Source: CALMEC01 sp964628685
GTDB taxonomy: Bacteria; Actinomycetota; Thermoleophilia; Miltoncostaeales; Miltoncostaeaceae
DNA length: 64,000 nt
Assembly: GCA_964628685.1 (NCBI GenBank)
Contig: CAZVNM010000003.1
Span: 186,001-250,000 of the forward strand
Direction of reading: 5' to 3'
In this document: positions 24,613 to 33,579 of the stretch, in pieces
Layout: each line of letters opens with the position of its first letter
Numbering within the stretch: the first letter of the stretch is position 1
Translations under genes and position numbers: made by a program
The notes under the pieces: model-generated
Database searches by the model: none
What the model was told of the DNA's origin: nothing
The model's input: only the letters and a program-made list of their open reading frames with translations

Positions 24613-27600
24613 TCATCCCACCCGGTCGATCCGCACGGCGAGCGGCTCGCCGTCCAGCATCTGCTCCTCGCGATGCACCCCCGCGAACGGCGCGCCGTGC
24701 CCGACCGTCAGATCGTCGGCCAGGGTCTCCGTGCGGATGCGCTCGCGATGCGCGTCGATCGCCTCCCGCAGCGGACCGGAGGAGTCCAGGTGAAGGAGGA
24801 TGCGCTCCTCCACCCGCAGGTCGGCCGCCTTGCGCACCGCCTGCACCGCGTGGATGACCTCGCGCGCCATGCCCTCCAGACGCAGCCGTTCGTCGATGGC
24901 CGTGGCGAGGCCCACCGCCACCGGGCCGTCGGTGGCCACCACGTAGCCCTCGGACGGACGCACCTCGCGCAGCACGTCGTCGGACGCGATGTCGTGGTCG
25001 GTGCCGTCGACGGAGATGTGGACGACGCCGCCCTCGTCGAGGGCCCGCACCACCTGGGAGCCGTCGAGGGCGCCGAACGCCGCCGCCACCTGCGGCATCG
25101 CCTTGCCGAAGCGCGGGCCGAGCGACCGGTAGTTGGGCTTGACCGCGACCTCCACCAGCTCGGCCGGGTCGGTGATGCAACGCACCTCGCGGACGTTGAG
25201 CTCCTCGGCGATGAGCCCCGCGTGGGCCCGGACCGCGTCGGCGGTGGCCGGCGAGCACGCCACCACCGCCTCACCCAGCGGCTGACGCACCCGGATCTTC
25301 GCGTCCTTGCGCGCCGACCTGCCCAGCGAGACCACGTCGCGCACCACCGCCATCGCGGCCACGAGCTGCGGGTCGCGACGCTCCGGACGCGGGCGCGGCC
25401 AGTCGGCCAGATGCACGCTGGACGGCGCAGCCGGGTCGTGGCCGGCGACCAGGTTGCCGTACATCGCATCGGCGACGAACGGGCAGAACGGCGCCAGCAG
25501 ATGGGTGATCGTCGCGAGGCACTCGTGCAGCGTGGCGAACGCGGCCGTCTGGTCCGGGCGATCGTCCGAACGCCAGAAGCGACGCCTGCCGGTGCGCACG
25601 TACCAGTTGGAGAGCTCGTCGACGAACGTCGCGAGGGCCCGTCCGGCGCCCGCGGCGTCGTAGTCGTCCAGGCGCTCGGACACCGCGTCCACCGTCTCGC
25701 CCAGCCGCGCCAGCGCCCACCGGTCGATCGCCGGCCGGTCGGCGACGTCCGGGGCGTCGTCCCCGGGTGCCCACCCGTCCGGAAGGGCCGCGTACGTCAC
25801 GAGGAAGGCGTAGGTGTTCCACAGGGTGAGCAGGAACCGCCGCATGGCCTCGTCGATGGCGTCGTGGCTGAAGCGGAACGAGTCGCCGGCCTGCTGGGCG
25901 GTCAAGAGGTACCAGCGGAACGGATCGGCGCCCGAGCGCTCCAGCACGCTCCACGGCTCGATCACGTTGCCGCGACTCTTGCTCATCTTCTGGCCGTCGC
26001 CGTCGAGGATGAGCCCCAGGCACACCACGTTGCGGTAGGCGACGCTGTCGAACAGCATCGTCGCCTCGGCGTGCAGCGAATAGAACCATCCGCGGGTCTG
26101 GTCCTGCGCCTCGCAGATGTAGTCGGCGGGGAAGCGCCCGTCCAGCACGTCCTCGCCGGCGAACGGGTAGTGGTGCTGGGCGAACGGCATGGCGCCGCTG
26201 TCGTACCAGACGTCGATGACCTCGGGCACGCGGTGGGCCTCGCCGCCGCACGCGCAGCGCACGACGACCTCGTCCACGAACGGACGGTGCGGGTCGAAGT
26301 CCTGGCCGGGCGGGTTGATCGCCCGCTCGCGCAGTTGGTCGAACCCGCCGATGGCCGTGACCTCCGAACAGTCGCCGCAGCGCCACAGCGGGAGGGGCGT
26401 GCCCCAGTACCGCTCGCGGGAGATCGCCCAGTCGACGTTGCCCTCGAGCCAGCGGCCGAACCGGCCGTCGCGGACGTGCTCGGGGTGCCAGCCGATCGTC
26501 CGGTTGAGCTCAATCAGCCGGTCGCGGAAGTCGGTGGTGCGGATGTACCAGGACGGCTTGGCGTAGTAGAGGAGCGGATCGCCCGAGCGCCAGCAGTGCG
26601 GGTAGGCGTGGGTGTAGGTCTGCACGCGGAAGAGCCGTCCGCGGGCGTCGAGGTCGGCGATGAGGTCCGGGTCGGCGTCCTTGACGGCGCGTCCGGCGAA
26701 GGGGCCCACCTGTTCGGTGAACCGCCCCTGCAGGTCGACCGGGTTGATGATCGGCAGGCCCTCGGCCCGCCCCACCGCGAGGTCGTCCTCACCGAACGAC
26801 GGCGCGATGTGCACGATGCCGGTGCCGTCCTCGGTGGTGACGTACTCGGCCGCCACCACGCGGTGCGCGCCGGGCACGTACGGGAACGCCGGCTCGTAGG
26901 TGCGCCCCACGAGGTCGGATCCCGGGAAGGTGCGTTCCACGCGGGCGTCCTCACCGAGCACCGCGGTCACGAGCGACGCGGCCATGACGAAGCGCTCGCC
27001 GCCGACCGTCACCTCCGCGTACTCCACCGTGGGGTGCACCGCCGCGGCCTGGTTGGCGGGGAGCGTCCAGGGGGTGGTGGTCCAGACGAGCAGTGACGTG
27101 CCGGGCGCGTCGGTGAGCGGGAAGCGCACGTAGATGGACGGGTCGTCGACGTCGCGGTACCCCAGTGCCACCTCGTGGCTGGAGAGGGCGGTGCCGCAGC
27201 TGGGGCAGTAGGGCACGACCTTGTCCGACTCGTAGACGAGCCCCCGGTCCCACAGGCGCTTGAGGCTCCACCACACGCTCTCGACGTACGGCGTGTCCAT
27301 GGTGCGGTAGGCCTGCGAGGTGTCGACCCAGAAGCCGATGCGTTCGGTGAGGCGCTCCCACTCGTCCAGGTAGCCGCTCACCGATTCGCGGCAGCGGCGG
27401 TTGAACTCGGCGATGCCGAAGGCCTCGATCTCGGGCTTTCCCGAGATGCCCAGCTGCTTCTCGACCTCCAGCTCCACCGGCAGCCCGTGGCAGTCCCAGC
27501 CGCCCTTGCGGGCGACGAAGCGTCCCAGCATGGTCTGGTAGCGCGGGAAGATGTCCTTGAACACGCGGCTGAGGACGTGGTGCGAACCGGGACGGCCGTT

Positions 27601-27762
27601 GGCGGTGGGAGGACCCTCGTAGAAGACCCAGGGCTCGCCGTCGGCGCGCAGCTCCATGCTGCGCTCGAAGACGCGGTCGGCTTGCCAGCCGGCAAGCACG
27701 GCCTCCTCCATCGCGATCCACCCGCCCGGGGCGCCCACGTCGGGGATGGGATTCCAGCTCAC
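24613..27762 (-). CDS. ileS: Isoleucyl-tRNA synthetase, IleRS2 type
   Basis: This 1049-aa class I synthetase charges tRNA-Ile. The signature region reads PPTANGRPGSHHVLSR, so the usual HIGH is G59-S-H-H62. KMSKS is at 592-596 (DGQKMSKSRGN). A CP1 editing domain lies between. Metal-binding motifs YCPSCGTALSSHEV and a second Cys cluster around CGDC/CACGG are visible, and there is a long C-terminal anticodon and tail region. Length, the YCPSCG motif and the altered signature fit the eukaryote-like IleRS2 clade, which is naturally tolerant of mupirocin. GTG 27762 overlaps the stop of the upstream HAD phosphatase gene (GTGA), so it is likely co-translated with it. Confidence 0.95.
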   Translation of the reverse strand: MSWNPIPDVGAPGGWIAMEEAVLAGWQADRVFERSMELRADGEPWVFYEGPPTANGRPGSHHVLSRVFKDIFPRYQTMLGRFVARKGGWDCHGLPVELEVEKQLGISGKPEIEAFGIAEFNRRCRESVSGYLDEWERLTERIGFWVDTSQAYRTMDTPYVESVWWSLKRLWDRGLVYESDKVVPYCPSCGTALSSHEVALGYRDVDDPSIYVRFPLTDAPGTSLLVWTTTPWTLPANQAAAVHPTVEYAEVTVGGERFVMAASLVTAVLGEDARVERTFPGSDLVGRTYEPAFPYVPGAHRVVAAEYVTTEDGTGIVHIAPSFGEDDLAVGRAEGLPIINPVDLQGRFTEQVGPFAGRAVKDADPDLIADLDARGRLFRVQTYTHAYPHCWRSGDPLLYYAKPSWYIRTTDFRDRLIELNRTIGWHPEHVRDGRFGRWLEGNVDWAISRERYWGTPLPLWRCGDCSEVTAIGGFDQLRERAINPPGQDFDPHRPFVDEVVVRCACGGEAHRVPEVIDVWYDSGAMPFAQHHYPFAGEDVLDGRFPADYICEAQDQTRGWFYSLHAEATMLFDSVAYRNVVCLGLILDGDGQKMSKSRGNVIEPWSVLERSGADPFRWYLLTAQQAGDSFRFSHDAIDEAMRRFLLTLWNTYAFLVTYAALPDGWAPGDDAPDVADRPAIDRWALARLGETVDAVSERLDDYDAAGAGRALATFVDELSNWYVRTGRRRFWRSDDRPDQTAAFATLHECLATITHLLAPFCPFVADAMYGNLVAGHDPAAPSSVHLADWPRPRPERRDPQLVAAMAVVRDVVSLGRSARKDAKIRVRQPLGEAVVACSPATADAVRAHAGLIAEELNVREVRCITDPAELVEVAVKPNYRSLGPRFGKAMPQVAAAFGALDGSQVVRALDEGGVVHISVDGTDHDIASDDVLREVRPSEGYVVATDGPVAVGLATAIDERLRLEGMAREVIHAVQAVRKAADLRVEERILLHLDSSGPLREAIDAHRERIRTETLADDLTVGHGAPFAGVHREEQMLDGEPLAVRIDRVG

Positions 27763-28415
27763 GCGGCCACCTCCGCCGCCTCCAGGCCGACCCGCACCTG
27801 GTGGAAGTCGTCGAACGGAATGAAGGGTCGGCCGCGTTCGGCCAGGTCACGGGCCAGGAAGTCCCGCGCGAAGACGATGTCGGCCATCCCGGCGAGGCAC
27901 CGGTCCGAGATGCCGTCGCCGACGAGGACCAGACGACGGTCCCGCAGGCGGTCGCGGATGGGTGCGCGCTTGCAGGGACGGTCGCAGCGCCCGCAGCGGT
28001 CACCGCGCTCGTCCCAGACGATCGTCGTTCCGCGCGGCGTGAAGTGGGCGTCGTTGGCGATGACCTCCAGGTCCGCCATGCCGATGTCCGCGAGCACCGG
28101 TTCGATCACCGACCGGAACCCGTTGGAGCTGATGATGAGCTCGTGGCCCATGCGCCGCGTCCACTCCACGAACTCCACGAACCCGTCGCGGACGGGCGCC
28201 CGGCGCCGGACGGCGTCGCGCACATCCTCGGGGCGTGCGTTGACCGTCTCGAACTGGCGGGTGAGGGCGTCCTCCACCGTCATGGCCCCCGAGTGCAGAT
28301 GGGGCCCGAGCAGGTCCCACACAGCCCGATCTCCGAAGTCCTCCACGATCACGTGGAGGGTGTCGCGCTGCGTGACCGTCCCGTCGAAATCGCAGGCGAT
28401 GAGCAGGGCTTTCAC
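27759..28415 (-). CDS. HAD-family phosphatase (MtnX/phosphoserine phosphatase-like)
   Basis: A 218-aa HAD-IB-type phosphatase. Motif I is ACDFDGTVT (D9, D11), motif II is ELIISSNG, and motif IV is VLVGDGISDRCLA. A Cys-rich loop (DRCGRCDRPCKR) sits before motif IV, as in MtnX-type enzymes. That subgroup acts in methionine salvage, but no other salvage gene is here, so the substrate is open. GTG 28415 is chosen over a start six codons upstream because a TAGCTT -10 lies 8 nt before it. It is the first gene of a two-gene unit with ileS. Confidence 0.82.
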   Translation of the reverse strand: MKALLIACDFDGTVTQRDTLHVIVEDFGDRAVWDLLGPHLHSGAMTVEDALTRQFETVNARPEDVRDAVRRRAPVRDGFVEFVEWTRRMGHELIISSNGFRSVIEPVLADIGMADLEVIANDAHFTPRGTTIVWDERGDRCGRCDRPCKRAPIRDRLRDRRLVLVGDGISDRCLAGMADIVFARDFLARDLAERGRPFIPFDDFHQVRVGLEAAEVAA

Positions 28416-28423
28416 AGAGGCGC

Positions 28424-28429
28424 AAGCTA
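28424..28429 (-). promoter_or_regulatory. -10 element of the leaderless HAD-ileS unit
   Basis: TAGCTT on the minus strand ends 8 nt before GTG 28415, with no ribosome binding site between. This would be the promoter for ileS as well. Confidence 0.5.
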
Positions 28430-28734
28430 CCACGATCGGGGAGGAATCAGACGCGCACGCCGCCGACGCGGCCTCTGTTCACCACGGGCGCCTCGGCCTG
28501 CGGCACCGCGCCCGGGTCACCGACGCCGCCGACGGCGGGCACGGGCGTTGACCGGGTCGGTGAACGCGGCGGCGCCCGTCCGCTGCCCTCGCAGGGCGTC
28601 GCAGGCGCGTCCACCGTCCGCCGGATCCCCCGCACCCGATCCGACCACGCCTCCGGTGAGATGACGTACGCGGGCACGACTCGCACCATCCGCCGACGGC
28701 GCGGGTCGGGGGCACACGACGTCCCCGCGGCTCC
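28430..28734. other. Intergenic region without a supported gene
   Basis: About 300 nt lie between divergent promoters. Short open frames exist on both strands, but none has a family motif, a ribosome binding site or a leaderless promoter. I see no repeat or stable hairpin that stands out. Confidence 0.5.
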
Positions 28735-28740
28735 TAGGAT
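28735..28740 (+). promoter_or_regulatory. -10 element of the leaderless hydrolase gene
   Basis: TAGGAT ends 7 nt before ATG 28748, with only GCAGCGA between. An in-frame ATG also lies within this box at 28739, but it could not be on the transcript. Confidence 0.55.
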
Positions 28741-28747
28741 GCAGCGA

Positions 28748-29446
28748 ATGGCGCCGCGACCTGTCTTCATCCACGGATCCGGTGGGAGCACCGCCCTCTG
28801 GGAGGCGCAGGAGTCGCGCTTCGAGGGCTGCATCGTGCTCGCGCTCCCCGGCCATCCCGCGGGCTCGCCACTGCGAAGCGTGGGCGGCAAGGCCGAGTGG
28901 GTGGCCCATGCGCTCGGCGAGCTGCCCGATCCCAGCGTCCTTGTGGGCCACTCCCTGGGTGGGGCCGTCGCCCTGCAGGTCGCCCTGATCGCACCGGAGC
29001 TGGTGGAGGGCCTGGTGCTCGTGGCGAGCGCGGCCCGCTTCAACGTGCGCCCAGGGCTTGAGGACGCCGCCCGCAGCGACGTCCGTCGCGCCGCCGAGCG
29101 CCTCATGCGATTGGGCTGGCCCGGCATCGACGAGCACTCCCTGGAACGGGAGGTGGGGTTCATCGTCGCCAACGGGGCCGAGTCGCTGGCGCTCGACTAT
29201 GCGGCCGTCACCGCCGTCGACCTGACCCCCCGGCTGCACGAGATCCAGGTGCCGACGCTGGTGGTGGGCGGCGGCGCCGACGTGCTGACCCCGCCGGACG
29301 ACCAGCGGACGCTTGCGGAGGGGATCCCCGACGCCATCCGCGTCGAGATCCCCGACGTGGGCCACTACCTCATGAAGGAGCGCCCACAGACGCTCGACCT
29401 CGTGATCGCCGGGTTCCTGGCGCGCCTCGAGACCCCACGTGCCTGA
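28748..29446 (+). CDS. Alpha/beta hydrolase
   Basis: A 232-aa alpha/beta-hydrolase with the oxyanion segment PVFIHGSGGSTALW, nucleophile elbow GHSLGGAV, acid in GGGADVLTPP and His in DVGHYLMKE. The triad is complete. It resembles small esterases or haloperoxidase-like enzymes; the substrate is unknown. The start at 28748 follows a TAGGAT box by 7 nt. The gene overlaps the lipid kinase gene by 8 nt, so the pair may act together in lipid turnover (inference). Confidence 0.85.
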   Translation: MAPRPVFIHGSGGSTALWEAQESRFEGCIVLALPGHPAGSPLRSVGGKAEWVAHALGELPDPSVLVGHSLGGAVALQVALIAPELVEGLVLVASAARFNVRPGLEDAARSDVRRAAERLMRLGWPGIDEHSLEREVGFIVANGAESLALDYAAVTAVDLTPRLHEIQVPTLVVGGGADVLTPPDDQRTLAEGIPDAIRVEIPDVGHYLMKERPQTLDLVIAGFLARLETPRA

Positions 29447-30392
29447 GCGGATCGCGCTCATCGTCAACCCGGCCTCCACGCGGGCGGCGGGCGCGCTCCA
29501 CCGGCGGCTCGTCGACGTCCTCACCCCGCTCGGGCTCACCGAGCGCCTTGAGACCCAGCGACGCGAGCACGCCACCGACCTGGCCGCGGAGGCCCGGGAT
29601 CGGGGAGCGACCGTCGTGGTGGTGGCGGGCGGTGACGGCACCGTCAACGAGGCGGCGCGCGCCCTCGCCGAGACCGACGTCGCGCTCCTTCCGGTGGCGG
29701 CCGGCAGCACCAACGTCTTCACCCGGGCCCTCGGGTGGGCGCACCCGGCGTCGAATGCCATCCCGGCCATCGCCGACGCCCTCCGCCACGACGACGTGCC
29801 GCGACGCGATCTCACCATCGGTCGGGTGACGGGTGGGGCCATCGACCGCATCTTTTGCGTCAACATGGGGTTCGGCGTGGACGGCGAGACGGTGCGGCTG
29901 GTGGAGGCGCATCCGTGGGTCAAGCGCCACTTCCGCCACGCCGGGTTCGGCGCGATGGCGCTCGCCGGCGCGGTGCGGGCCGGCCGGCCGGGCATGAGCG
30001 CCGAGGTCTCCATCAACGGGGCCGGGCCGGTGCGGCTGGCGAGCCTCATCGTGGTGGCCGGATCCCCGTACGCCTACGTGGGCCCGCTCCCCCTCGACCT
30101 GGCCCCGGGTGCGCGGTTCGACGGCAACCTGCGCTGGCTGGGGCTGGAGCGCAACGATCCGGCCACGCTCGCCGGCGTGCTGAGCGGCGCCGTGCTGCAC
30201 GTGGGCGAGGTCGGCGGACGACGCGGGGTGCGGGAGGGGTGGACCTCGCACCTGGAGATCACGGCCGACGTGCCGCTGGCGATGCAGGTGGACGGCGAAC
30301 CCATCGGCTGGCACCCGCACGTGACGGTCACCTCGGGACCGCGCCTCACCGTCGTCGTTCCACGGTCGACGTCGACGTCCCCCACCTCCTGA
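29439..30392 (+). CDS. Diacylglycerol/sphingosine kinase-like lipid kinase
   Basis: A 317-aa member of the DAGK catalytic-domain family. It shows the N-terminal ALIVNPAS strand, the nucleotide-binding GGDGTVNEAA loop, LLPVAAGSTNVFTRALG and CVNMGFGVDGETV, all standard for the family, and a beta-rich C-terminal lobe with MQVDGEPIG. It would phosphorylate a lipid such as diacylglycerol at the membrane. GTG 29439 overlaps the preceding hydrolase gene. A short C-terminal Ser/Thr/Pro tail is unremarkable. Confidence 0.9.
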   Translation: MPERIALIVNPASTRAAGALHRRLVDVLTPLGLTERLETQRREHATDLAAEARDRGATVVVVAGGDGTVNEAARALAETDVALLPVAAGSTNVFTRALGWAHPASNAIPAIADALRHDDVPRRDLTIGRVTGGAIDRIFCVNMGFGVDGETVRLVEAHPWVKRHFRHAGFGAMALAGAVRAGRPGMSAEVSINGAGPVRLASLIVVAGSPYAYVGPLPLDLAPGARFDGNLRWLGLERNDPATLAGVLSGAVLHVGEVGGRRGVREGWTSHLEITADVPLAMQVDGEPIGWHPHVTVTSGPRLTVVVPRSTSTSPTS

Positions 30393-30545
30393 GGACACCG
30401 TGTCCCGGCGCCGCACGCGCCGTGTGACGAGAAGGGGTCCGGGGCCCGGTGCAGAATGCGTCGACATGAGGGCTCAAGTTCCTTCTCCGGATTGCCGATA
30501 CCGGGACTGTCCGCTTCCTCCCACCGGACCGAAGGAGCCCTCCCC

Positions 30546-30773
30546 ATGGCACGTCCCGACCCCGCGGTCGAGCTCAAGGCATTGACCGCAATGGCACTCG
30601 ACCTGACCCGCGTCGACCCCGATCGCCCGCCGGGCGAGCGCCTTGCCCAGTGGCACCGCGAACTCGCGCAGGTCCTCGGTGACACCGCCGCCCCCGCTCG
30701 CACCAACCGTGAGCTTCTGCAGGATGCGGTGCGCCTGACCAGGGCGCAGAGGGAGCCCGCCGCGCTCAGCTGA
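30546..30773 (+). CDS. Small hypothetical protein (75 aa)
   Basis: A 75-aa protein of unknown function, mostly helical (AVELKALTAMALDLTRV, ERLAQWHRELAQVL, NRELLQDAVRLTRAQR). The ATG at 30546 is preceded by GAAGGAG about 8 nt upstream. A CAGAAT -10-like box lies at 30452-30457, which would give a leader of ~80 nt. I recognise no family. Confidence 0.6.
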   Translation: MARPDPAVELKALTAMALDLTRVDPDRPPGERLAQWHRELAQVLGDTAAPARTNRELLQDAVRLTRAQREPAALS

Positions 30774-30873
30774 CCGGACCACCCACCCACCGACCCCGCC
30801 CCGGGTGTGCCTTGAACGGCGCATCAGGAGCCCGGAGCGGACACCGGGAACCACAACCGAGCGTTCTCATCAT

Positions 30874-30924
30874 GGGGGCGTCGCAACGTCGAGCAGCGTT
30901 GCGGCGCCCCCAACGCGTTGGGGG
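30874..30924 (+). promoter_or_regulatory. Two mutually exclusive hairpins upstream of accD
   Basis: Hairpin A pairs 30874-30888 with 30897-30911 (15 bp including one G-U, 8-nt loop). Hairpin B is the perfect palindrome CCCCCAACGCGTTGGGGG at 30907-30924. They share CCCCC at 30907-30911, so only one can form at a time. They lie ~100 nt after the 75-aa gene and ~140 nt before accD. They could be a terminator for the former or an attenuator for accD if read through. The remaining bases of 30774-31065 show no gene. Confidence 0.5.
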
Positions 30925-31065
30925 ACGATGCGGCCTGTGCGGGGCCGGCGGCGACCCGCGCCGCCGACCGGACGCGGACAACCCGTGGATATGCCGCGGG
31001 CGGGGATACCGCGGTCGCAACTGGCCGACCGTCCGCGGACGGGTCGTCCATGAGAAACTGGTTTT

Positions 31066-32100
31066 GTGTCCAATAACCCCATCCAGGTGACGGTCGACCG
31101 CCTCAAGCGGATCGCCCACCTCCCCGAGAAGCCGCGGAAGCCGGTCGACCCCACGACCTGCCCCACGTGCGAGAGCCACTTCCGCGTCGACGAGATGATC
31201 GCCAACGCCCGGGTCTGCACCAACTGCGGACACCACTTCGCGATCAGCGCGCGCGAGCGGCTGGACCACATGTCCGGCGGCACCGGGTGGCGCGAGATCT
31301 GGACCGAGCTGCGGGCCGCCGACCCCCTGCAGTTCGTCGACCTCGAGCCCTATCCCGACCGCGTGCGCAAGGCCGAGCAGTCCACCGAGCTGGGCGAGGC
31401 CATCGTCTGCGCCGAGCTCGCGATCGACGACCAGCCGTGCGTGGCGGCGGTGATGGACTTCAAGTTCATGGGCGGCAGCATGGGGTCGGTGGTGGGCGAG
31501 AAGCTCGCCCGCGCCTGTGACCGGGCGATCGAGCTGGGCGTGCCGCTGGTCACGGTCAGCTCGTCCGGTGGCGCCCGCATGCAGGAGGGGGTCCTGGCGC
31601 TCATGCAGATGGCGAAGACGGTGGTGGGCTTCGAGGAGATGGCCGACGCGCACCTGCCGATCATCGTCGTGCTGGCGCACCCCACCACCGGGGGCGTGTG
31701 GGCCTCCTACGCGGCGCTCGGCGACTTCACCTACGCCGAGCCGGGCGCGCTCATCTCGTTCTCCGGGCCGCGCGTGATCGAGCAGACCACGCGCGAGAAG
31801 CTGCCGGCCGACTTCGGCCTGGCCGAGTCGCAGCTCGCCAACGGCCAGATCGACGCGATCGTCGACCGGCGTGAGCTTCCGCACCGCATCGGCCGGGTGC
31901 TTCGCATCGTCCACCGGCCGGATCTGGCGCAGACGCCGCCGCTCGCCCAGCAGCTGTCGGATGCGAGCGGTGACCGCATGGGCCGCGTGGCCGAGGGCAT
32001 CGCGCAGACGGTCACGAAGACCCTGCCGGCGCTTCCCGGGAGGATCGCGGACCGGATCGGCCGCAGGATGCAGCGACGGCAGGACGGGGGAGAGCCGTGA
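31066..32100 (+). CDS. accD: Acetyl-CoA carboxylase carboxyltransferase subunit beta
   Basis: A 344-aa protein, the beta half of the bacterial-type acetyl-CoA carboxyltransferase that makes malonyl-CoA. The N-terminal zinc ribbon is complete (C32, C35, C51, C54). The crotonase-fold core has SSGGARMQEGVLALMQMAKT and HPTTGGVWASYAALGDF. The GTG at 31066 gives the normal N terminus. A -10-like GAAACT lies 6 nt before it (weak). The gene overlaps accA by 4 nt (GTGA). Confidence 0.95.
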   Translation: MSNNPIQVTVDRLKRIAHLPEKPRKPVDPTTCPTCESHFRVDEMIANARVCTNCGHHFAISARERLDHMSGGTGWREIWTELRAADPLQFVDLEPYPDRVRKAEQSTELGEAIVCAELAIDDQPCVAAVMDFKFMGGSMGSVVGEKLARACDRAIELGVPLVTVSSSGGARMQEGVLALMQMAKTVVGFEEMADAHLPIIVVLAHPTTGGVWASYAALGDFTYAEPGALISFSGPRVIEQTTREKLPADFGLAESQLANGQIDAIVDRRELPHRIGRVLRIVHRPDLAQTPPLAQQLSDASGDRMGRVAEGIAQTVTKTLPALPGRIADRIGRRMQRRQDGGEP

Positions 32101-33044
32101 ACACACCCAAGACCATCGGCGGCCGGTTCGTCCGCAGGATCAAGGATCGGCTGCAGCCCGAGGCCGACGGGGCGTCGGAGAGCTGGGACGCGATCCAGCT
32201 GGCGCGGCACGCCGAACGCCCGTATCCGCTCGACTACATCGCCCGCATCTGCTCGGACTTCGAGGAGCTGCACGGCGACCGCTACCACGGGGACGACCCG
32301 GCGATCGTCGCCGGCATCGGACGCTTCGACAACGGGCCGATCGCGATCATCGGTGAGCAGAAGGGACGCGACACCCAGGAGCGCACCCACCGCAACTTCG
32401 GCATGCCGAGCCCCGAGGGCTACCGCAAGGCCATGCGGGTCATGGACCTGGCGGTCAAGCTGCGCGTGCCGGTGCTGACGCTCATCGACACCCCCGGGGC
32501 GTTCCCCGGGTCGGAGGCCGAGATCCGCGGCCAGGGCGGCGCCATCGCCCGCAGCATCGCGGCCATGGTGCGCATCCCGGTGCCGACCGTGGCGGTGGTC
32601 ATCGGTGAGGGGTCGTCCGGCGGCGCCCTCGCCATCGGGGTGGCCGACCGGGTGCTCATGCTCGAGAACGCCACGTATTCGGTCATCTCACCGGAGGGCG
32701 GCGCGGCGATCCTGTGGCGCGACGCCACCAAGGCGCGTCTGGCCGCCGCGGCGTTCAAGCCGACGGCCGCCACCTGCTACCGGTTCGGGATCGTCGACGC
32801 CGTGGTGCCGGAGCCGAAGGGCGGGGCGCACACCGACTACGACGAGGCGGCGCGGCTCCTCGGCCATTACGTGCAGCGCCAGCTGCGGGAGCTGCGCGGG
32901 ATGACGCAGTCCGAGCGTCTGCGTCAGCGTCGCCTGCGCTTCCGTCGTCTGGGGGCGCACCGGGAGTACGCCATCGGCGATCCGGCCGCGGTCGCATCCG
33001 GACGCGTCCGAAGCGGTGCGCCGACGGGCGACGCCCCGCGCTGA
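32097..33044 (+). CDS. accA: Acetyl-CoA carboxylase carboxyltransferase subunit alpha
   Basis: A 315-aa protein, the alpha half of the carboxyltransferase. Family motifs include ARHAERPYPLDYI, GEQKGRDTQERTHRNFGMP, LIDTPGAFPG and GEGSSGGALAIGVADRV, with oxyanion glycines in the last. Co-translation with accD (4-nt overlap) supports equal amounts of the two subunits. Many Actinomycetota use fused acyl-CoA carboxylases instead, so this split pair is mildly lineage-informative. A small gene follows 2 nt after the stop. Confidence 0.95.
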   Translation: MNTPKTIGGRFVRRIKDRLQPEADGASESWDAIQLARHAERPYPLDYIARICSDFEELHGDRYHGDDPAIVAGIGRFDNGPIAIIGEQKGRDTQERTHRNFGMPSPEGYRKAMRVMDLAVKLRVPVLTLIDTPGAFPGSEAEIRGQGGAIARSIAAMVRIPVPTVAVVIGEGSSGGALAIGVADRVLMLENATYSVISPEGGAAILWRDATKARLAAAAFKPTAATCYRFGIVDAVVPEPKGGAHTDYDEAARLLGHYVQRQLRELRGMTQSERLRQRRLRFRRLGAHREYAIGDPAAVASGRVRSGAPTGDAPR

Positions 33045-33046
33045 CG

Positions 33047-33496
33047 ATGACCGCTCCGCGCCGCGTGACGGAGTCCCCGCTTCCCGACGAGGATCGGGAC
33101 GCGGTCGCGACCCTGGTGCCCACGGGCTACGCGCTCGTCGGCCGCGAGCCCGGGGACGTCGACTGGGCCGAGCTCGGCGCCGCGTTCGAGCGCACCATCG
33201 CCGCCATGAGCGCCTCGCCGCCGGACAACGCCCGCCAGGCGGCCGTGGCCCTCGGGGCGGCCCTGGGCGATGCGGTGCGGCGGATCACCGACTGGGAGTG
33301 GGTCCGGCTGGTGCGCGACGACGAGCCGGCCCTGGCGGTGGCCTCGGACGACCGTTCCATCTGCGTGCAGCCGATCGACGCGGTGCTCGACCGGCTGGTG
33401 GACGGCCCGGACGGCCACATCGCGGGCATGTTGGTGGCTCTTGCGGAGGGCCTTGCGTTCGACGCGCAGCCGGGTGACTACCGGGCCATCCCGTAG
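33047..33496 (+). CDS. Hypothetical protein, DUF3806-like
   Basis: A 149-aa cytoplasmic protein beginning 2 nt after the accA stop, so it is likely part of the acc operon. It has a helical middle (QAAVALGAALGDAVRRIT) followed by strands WEWVRLVRDDEPALAVAS and a further helix, which resembles the DUF3806 pattern. This match is from memory and is uncertain. No catalytic motif is evident. It precedes the 33.6-34.0 kb repeat array. Confidence 0.7.
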   Translation: MTAPRRVTESPLPDEDRDAVATLVPTGYALVGREPGDVDWAELGAAFERTIAAMSASPPDNARQAAVALGAALGDAVRRITDWEWVRLVRDDEPALAVASDDRSICVQPIDAVLDRLVDGPDGHIAGMLVALAEGLAFDAQPGDYRAIP

Positions 33497-33579
33497 CGCC
33501 TGACCGGTTCGGGCGGTCGGGTGACGCGGGGGCCGGCGCTCCCGTGCCATCCCTGCCGCGGCGCCCCGTCCGGTCCGTG

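Noticed and set aside
28447..28747. Short genes between the HAD and hydrolase genes
   Set aside because: The frames are open only because of base composition; no start signal or family motif was found.
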